A stretch of 24,970 nucleotides of DNA, from positions 1 to 24,970 of the forward strand of contig JAQGAU010000678.1 in assembly GCA_034698045.1 (NCBI GenBank), written 5' to 3'. Positions 19,801-24,970 of this stretch are shown here, piece by piece; the first letter of the stretch is position 1; each line of letters opens with the position of its first letter. The position numbers were made by a program, and so were the translations under genes. The DNA comes from Paramacrobiotus richtersi. Lineage: Eukaryota > Tardigrada > Eutardigrada > Parachela > Macrobiotidae. Under the pieces are notes generated by a model. It was not told the origin of the DNA, did no database searches, and saw nothing but the letters and a program-made list of their open reading frames with translations.

Positions 19801-20278
19801 GATCATTGAGCAGTTTTTCCCCCTGGTAATAAAATGGTGTCACGGATGTCTGGTCAGACTTGATTTCATGATGTTCGCTGTAGCGTCCACACGCATACTC
19901 GTAGAAGTCCTCACAGGGATCGGCAGATATGTTCATGTAGCTCAGCACTTCTTTAGCTGCACAGCGATTATAACAGTCAGGGTCCTAGGAAGCCCATGTT
20001 AAATGTGCATGCTTACCTTTATTAGCGCAAGTGGTTGTCGCACAGATGCTGCCGTTGCTCTTCGGTGATTTCTCTGTTTCGCTCCGATCAACAGTCTTAT
20101 CGACTGTAATTCCTGTTTGTTCCTTGCTGATTAGTAACGGACTTAATTCTGTAAAAGAAGAGAATTGGTACAGGGAGGAATGCCGCGGAAAATTATACTG
20201 ACGTTGTTTACTACTTTTCGTATCCGCAAAAGCAGACGAGACAACCGCAAGCAGCAGAACGGCTTTAGGATAGTCCAT
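16833..20278 (-). CDS. NEP-2: secreted neprilysin-like (M13) zinc metallopeptidase
   Basis: The exons are 20203-20278, 20017-20148, 19795-19956, 19470-19550, 19244-19401, 18921-19178, 18384-18866, 17971-18150, 17718-17883, 17541-17660, 17293-17483, 17133-17234 and 16833-17012. They total 2289 nt (762 residues and stop), all with gt-ag borders. The signal peptide [18 protein letters not shown] starts at residue 1, so the enzyme is predicted secreted rather than membrane anchored. Catalytic features are NAQY (555-558), HEMTH (596-600, two zinc His and the catalytic Glu), GENIADAGG (zinc Glu 656) and the His 723/Arg 729 pair in [22 protein letters not shown] marks the M13 N-terminal domain. Family members cleave short extracellular peptides on the amino side of hydrophobic residues. 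Several N-glycosylation sites are present. It is the block-B partner of NEP-1; intron 11 and intron 7 sequences match NEP-1 better than NEP-3. Confidence 0.92.
18142..18312. repeat. Short direct duplication at the NEP-2 exon 8/intron 7 border
   Basis: About 40 bp beginning gtcagaaacctat (18142) recurs at 18271 with the shared block gaacagttttct, offset 129 bp. The duplicate copies the splice acceptor of exon 8 into intron 7. Using the extra acceptor would run into an in-frame TGA after seven codons, so it is probably silent. Confidence 0.65.
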
Positions 20279-20350
20279 TGTATTTTTGAAAAAAAATACA
20301 ACGGCGTTTTCTCTCCAACACGATCGCCAGACTAGACGTTGATTACTACT

Positions 20351-20360
20351 CTCTATATGG
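20351..20360 (-). promoter_or_regulatory. TATA-like element upstream of NEP-2
   Basis: The minus strand reads ccATATAGag about 75 bp before the ATG at 20278, aligned with similar elements before NEP-1 and NEP-3. Confidence 0.35.
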
Positions 20361-21468
20361 TTTCGCCACGACAGATTGTCTATGTGCAGGGTTTAATAGT
20401 TCAATAATCCGCGCATGACTGCTGGTTCTTCACAGAACGCCGTATTCTGCCGCTTGATGATAGTTGCTTGCAAAGAAGACCTTCATGTTCGAGCTATAAT
20501 TATCACGCATTCGTTCCACCGTACCGATGTTAACGAGGACCGGTGTCGGCGACAGCCGCTTCAAACTGGTTCGGTTACATCTAGGGCTCCGATGAAAACC
20601 GTTGTTCGAAACAAGTTTTATGACAAACCTTTTGAGGAACCAAATGACCCGCTTTAGGAATTACTTTAAAGACAACGTGTTTGTGTTGTTCTAGTTAATG
20701 GCAGGCCCGGCATAGCGTGTTGGCGCTATACCGAGTATCAAGACGCGGATGAAGGGGCGAGATCAGAAAAGGGGGGTTCAACACAGAAGGTTTCAAAACG
20801 CATATTGTTGTCTTTGTGCACCAGCGCTATTATTGTGTGAAGGAATAAATCTTACTCCAGTGATCCAGATAGACGCAAAATCGAAGGCCGGTACGACTGG
20901 TAACTCTTTTGGATAAGAAACGTTCTTGGCGCACAGGACGCAGGACATTCTAGATCCCGTGGGATGACGTTCTCGAGAGCGGCATTTCTTTTCTGTACTC
21001 TCTTGTATTCAAGTATCGCCATAATAACAGTCTCCATAATAATACATTCGTCTCCTATATTACGCGCTCACTCTACTGAGTACTAGGATACAACAAGAAA
21101 AAAAAGAAAATAGTAAGCAGGAACGCAGTTGTTTCAATGTTCAGTCAACGTAGCACTTACAATTAGGGCAACATTTTCCAGAATATACAGCACCGCACAT
21201 TTTTGTGCAGTATTAAGAAACCTTATGATCAAGAAGTTTGTGGAAAGTTAATGATTTGACGCATGTACCCCATTTTAATGAACTTTTCTTTCATTCATTG
21301 TCATTAATAATCCAAGCCACAAATCCTTGTTGCAAACCGTAAGTTGGAACTTCTGAGTGCAGACTATGTACACCGCCGCAGTAACACCGGTGAAAAGTTG
21401 AATCAAATCGCCATGGTTTACAGATCAGGCGGTACCACTCTGTACACGCGACGGCATCCATAACAACT
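20361..21468. other. Spacer between NEP-2 and NEP-3
   Basis: No gene is recognisable. It matches 12833-13643 in order. On the minus strand ATTAAA at 21274-21279, 190 nt past the NEP-3 stop, could serve as its poly(A) signal. Confidence 0.55.
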
Positions 21469-24400
21469 CTATCGCCAAAGACCACTAGACTGATTGTAAA
21501 TCATCGGGCTCTCTGGTGGGCAACTGTAGGCCTTGGCAAATTCCTTGAACGTAGCCATTTCGCCATTCACGCGCCATCGTCGGGGTGAGTGCGAGTCCCC
21601 AACCAAACTGAGCTGTTCCCTTTCAGGACGCTGTATTCCGCACCAAACCTAGGCAGAAAAATAAGCCGTTTTATGACGCATTTCGGTTTATAATATAATA
21701 CGCGCATAGAACGTGATAAGAATCGGAGAGATTACTTGAGCAGCCGACAGGAACAGCATCATATTGTTAGTGTGATTCTGCAGTCCCGGTAAATGCAGGT
21801 CTGTTCGGTTCGTTCGCTGGAGGTGCAGTTGATATGCCTGTCAAACAGCTACAACATTCTTGATTGCGACAAAACATATTTTGATGAAGTTTCGCACATT
21901 AAACGTTGTCTTCAATCCACCGGCATCCGCAATATTCTCCGACAACGTCAAATTTCCGTTGATGTTTCCATGTGCAGTACGGTAGCTACTGTACTGTTCC
22001 ACTATCAGGGCGGCTTTGCTCTCGAAATTTTTGCGGGATGAATTGCTCCACCAGTTGAACAGTTTGCCAGTCTCGTCGAACTTCGAACCTTGTAAAAACA
22101 ATAGCAATGCCACAAAAGCTCGCTATTCCAGGGTTCCGGCATATAATTCGCACCTTGATCATCAAATCCATGGGTGATTTCATGCCCAATCACGTGACCC
22201 AGACTGCCGTAATTAAAATAGTCTGGGACGTCTACATCGAAGAATGGCGGCTGCGAAACTCCCGCGAAGATTGCTAAAAGATATTTTAGATAGTTAGATC
22301 CACGACAAGTAATCAACCCGGTGCTTACCTATAATATTGTACGTTGGCATGTACTGAGCATTCGTAGTAACCGTGTATAGTCGGTCCAGAACGTACTCTC
22401 GCGTGTTAATCTTGTCCAGTCTCTTTGTGCGTCGAATGTTGCTTTCGCGATTTAGTGTAAGTGATGTGTTGAACATTTCTGTACCAATTGTTACCTGGAA
22501 TTGTGCAAAAGCTGTGCTGCCAGTTCCGTCGACTTGCCCAAGGAGTGCACCAATGTTGCACTTACGTTTTCATACAATTCTTCGATCAAGGATATGTTAA
22601 TGGCGTAAAACGCCGGATACACATTAAATTCCATCATCCCGTGGAGCTTTTCCAGTGCTTCGTTACGGGTTTCGAGATCCATCCAGTCAGCGGAGTTGAT
22701 ACGTTCTGTGAAGGAGGTGCGGATGTTCATGACCATTTCGGAGACCTAGTCAATATACCAACAATTCAGGACATTTCCTACTTTGGCAGTACTTCGTTAA
22801 CTGATCTCAAAACATCCAGTGGATTTTGTTAGTTATTACAAAGAATAGAAAAGTCGTTTATTTGAGTGGGTTGTTTTACGCAAATACTGTTACGGCATTT
22901 GGGTGAACCAATAAATTACTGAGAAAATTCGTTCAGGAAGCACACAATCAATACACAAAAGTTTCGCATTGACACGGAAATGAAGAATTAGGCTAGTGCG
23001 TCGAGTGGGTTGACCTTCGTAGACAATAAAGCGCACCATACCGTATTTTATGGTATTACAGAAATATTAACGTTACGCAATGCAATAAGGAAGCAGAATC
23101 TTTAATTGCGCCATTACCCACTTTACGACATATTGCCTAACCTTATCTTTGACGTGTTTATCGAGCACTTTATCAACATACAACGATGCCACCGCCAACG
23201 GAAAATACGCCTCCGCGGTCCACACGCATCGCTTCCATATCGGATCAGTCTGATTCTTCCCAGACAAAATCCTTCCTTGCTGTTCAAAGAGATCGAACAG
23301 TAACGGCGATAAATCCGAACTATACCCGGCGACAATCTTCCATCCAAGGTGATTGGCTAGGAACCGTTTCCCTTCCACACCGAGCTGCTCAATCTCCAGC
23401 ATCTTCTGGTCGTAGGCCTCCATAGCACTGGGTTTCGGGATGTTTATGATCATGTCGTCGTTGACGAGATATTCCATCCCTCCAAAGGCCGATGAGTCAC
23501 GGACGAATTGGTATAATCCTTTGGAGAAGTTGGAGCGGAAGAACATCGAGGTTGTCACATTGGCCAATGTGCGAAGGTTGTAAAACTTTTCGAACTCTTT
23601 TAGTTCCAAGCTTGTTGCGGATAGCTGCAAATACACTGTGTTACTGCGTACTCAAGATTACCGGGAAAGTGTCGATGTACATTGGTTAAGAACAGGTAAA
23701 AATCCTGCGTCTTATTCAGCTGTATTCCAATATCCGTCCAGTTGTATCGTGTTTCGAAATCTCCGTCCGGAGTGGAGAGATTGGCGAAGATCTTGGTTAC
23801 ATCCAACATGAACTTAGGATACGAGGATATGTAGCGTTTTCCGGCGCTACTGCTCAGAAAGTTCTTATTAAATCCACCGGGATTGCCCAGAGACAGCCGA
23901 TTGAAAGAGGCGTTCTTCAGATCGGCTACAATGCTGATCTATACGTAGTAACGTAATCCCAGTAAATCCATGTTCCCAGAATAACATGTGCATTGTTTAA
24001 ACAGTGGTAACATACGCTGATCAGTGGATCAAAACCATATTCATCAAGGTATATCAGTGTCTTCCAAATGTCGAAATTGTCGGGATTCCAGTTGGGCGTG
24101 AGTAACGGCCATCCGCCGATTGCTTTGTTGAGGACATCCAGAACCGGTTGTACGCCGTTTTTGCGTAGTGAATCTGAACCGAAATCAAATAGATCTTTCT
24201 GTGTGCAACGTTATACGTTATACGATACGTACCTTTATCAAGGCAGACTTTATACAACTGCCGGGCTGCTTCGCGTGCATGACTGGCTTCTGTTTCATTA
24301 CTTTCCAGAACCCCTATGAAAGATCGGTTTATGTTAAAAATATGCTGAAATACAAAAAACTTCGCACGCTTTAATAAACGGCGTTTTTGCTTACTTTTAA

Positions 24401-24880
24401 GATCTTTGAGGAGTTTCTCATCCTGGTAGTAAAACTGCGTCGCGGATGACTGGTCAGCCTTTATTTCGTGATTTTCTCTGTAGCGTCCACACGCATACTC
24501 GTAGAAGTCCTGACAGGGATCGGCGGTCAGATTCATGTAGCTCAGCATTTCCTTGGCTATATTTGGGCGTTAACAGAAACAACAATAGCAGTAATCTTTC
24601 AAAGCCACCGTTACCTGTGTTGGCGCAAGTTGTTGTCGCACATATGCTGTCGTTGTTATGCGCCGACATTACCGTTTCCATTGGATCCACGGTCTTCTCG
24701 ACCTCATTTCCGGTTTGTTCCTTGTTGACTAGCAACGCACTCAAATCTGTAAATTAAGAAATCCGTATCATGAACAACACAACCTGATAAAGAATTAAAC
24801 GGACCTTGTTTGGTAATTTTCATAGCCGCAAAAGCGGAAGATACAACCGCCGCAATCAGGAATCCCTTTAGATAGTCCAT
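21469..24880 (-). CDS. NEP-3: secreted neprilysin-like (M13) zinc metallopeptidase
   Basis: The exons are 24805-24880, 24615-24746, 24395-24556, 24233-24313, 24016-24173, 23681-23938, 23142-23624, 22566-22745, 22329-22494, 22154-22273, 21898-22088, 21736-21837 and 21469-21648. The lengths are 76, 132, 162, 81, 158, 258, 483, 180, 166, 120, 191, 102 and 180 nt, identical to NEP-2, giving 762 residues. The signal peptide is [18 protein letters not shown]. Motifs are NAQY (555-558), HEITH (596-600), SENIADAGG (zinc Glu 656) and [10 protein letters not shown] (His 723, Arg 729). Spacing from NAQY to HEITH is 41, as in human neprilysin. Eight cysteines match four conserved disulfides; the C-terminal CxVW found in neprilysin is replaced by SGLWR, and its partner Cys is also absent (ALIVEQY). 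It lies head-to-tail with NEP-2. Introns are 55-87 nt except intron 7 (396 nt). Confidence 0.93.
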
Positions 24881-24947
24881 AATCCTCGCTAGCAAAAACT
24901 TGCCGAACTGCAGTCGCTGGCGTTTCTCGGCAATCCGACCGCTTCGC

Positions 24948-24957
24948 CTTTATGCCA
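24948..24957 (-). promoter_or_regulatory. TATA-like element upstream of NEP-3
   Basis: The minus strand reads ggcATAAAGG about 70 bp before the ATG at 24880, matching the element before NEP-1. Confidence 0.35.
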
Positions 24958-24970
24958 TGAATCGCGACAC

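Noticed and set aside
1-24970. CRISPR arrays, bacterial operons, rRNA or viral genes
   Set aside because: No regular spaced repeats, ribosome-binding sites, rRNA-like sequence or viral protein motifs were seen; introns and poly(A) signals point to an animal genome.

Overview
The window is animal nuclear DNA from a compact genome. The genes are split by many short GT-AG introns (mostly 54-120 nt), have signal-peptide exons, TATA-like boxes and AATAAA-type poly(A) signals, and show no operon layout. The style fits a small ecdysozoan-type invertebrate; tardigrade is my guess, not shown by the sequence. All gene models were built by hand by comparing paralogous copies inside the window.

Left third (1-7000): the decayed reverse transcriptase of a non-LTR retrotransposon (317-906), a 47-bp-arm hairpin (1574-1698), one possible orphan exon on the minus strand (1930-2222), a decayed zinc-knuckle/nuclease-like C-terminal region of a retrotransposon (2282-3100), and a broken minus-strand gene for a secreted PAN/apple-like protein (4108-5038, PAN-0). 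Long stretches between them hold nothing I recognise.

Right two thirds (about 7015-24880): a family cluster formed by segmental duplication. Two intact plus-strand genes (PAN-1, 7204-7972; PAN-2, 15320-16259) each encode a 203-residue secreted protein with two PAN/apple-like cysteine modules. Each lies tail-to-tail with a minus-strand, 13-exon gene for a secreted neprilysin-like (M13) zinc metallopeptidase (NEP-1, 8622-12726; NEP-2, 16833-20278). NEP-3 (21469-24880) follows NEP-2 head-to-tail. A lone terminal exon at 13644-13823 stands in the same position behind NEP-1, so the ancestral unit was probably PAN-NEP-NEP and the first block lost most of its second NEP gene. NEP-2 and NEP-3 are intact, 762 residues each, with all 13 exon lengths identical. 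NEP-1 is probably a pseudogene: it has a frameshifting deletion in exon 4, a lost splice acceptor at exon 10, a destroyed substrate-binding NAxY motif, and a 643-bp TTAA-flanked foldback element in intron 10.

Neprilysins cleave small peptides outside the cell; PAN modules usually bind proteins or sugars. Both gene types here encode secreted proteins and were duplicated together. A shared role is possible but is inference.
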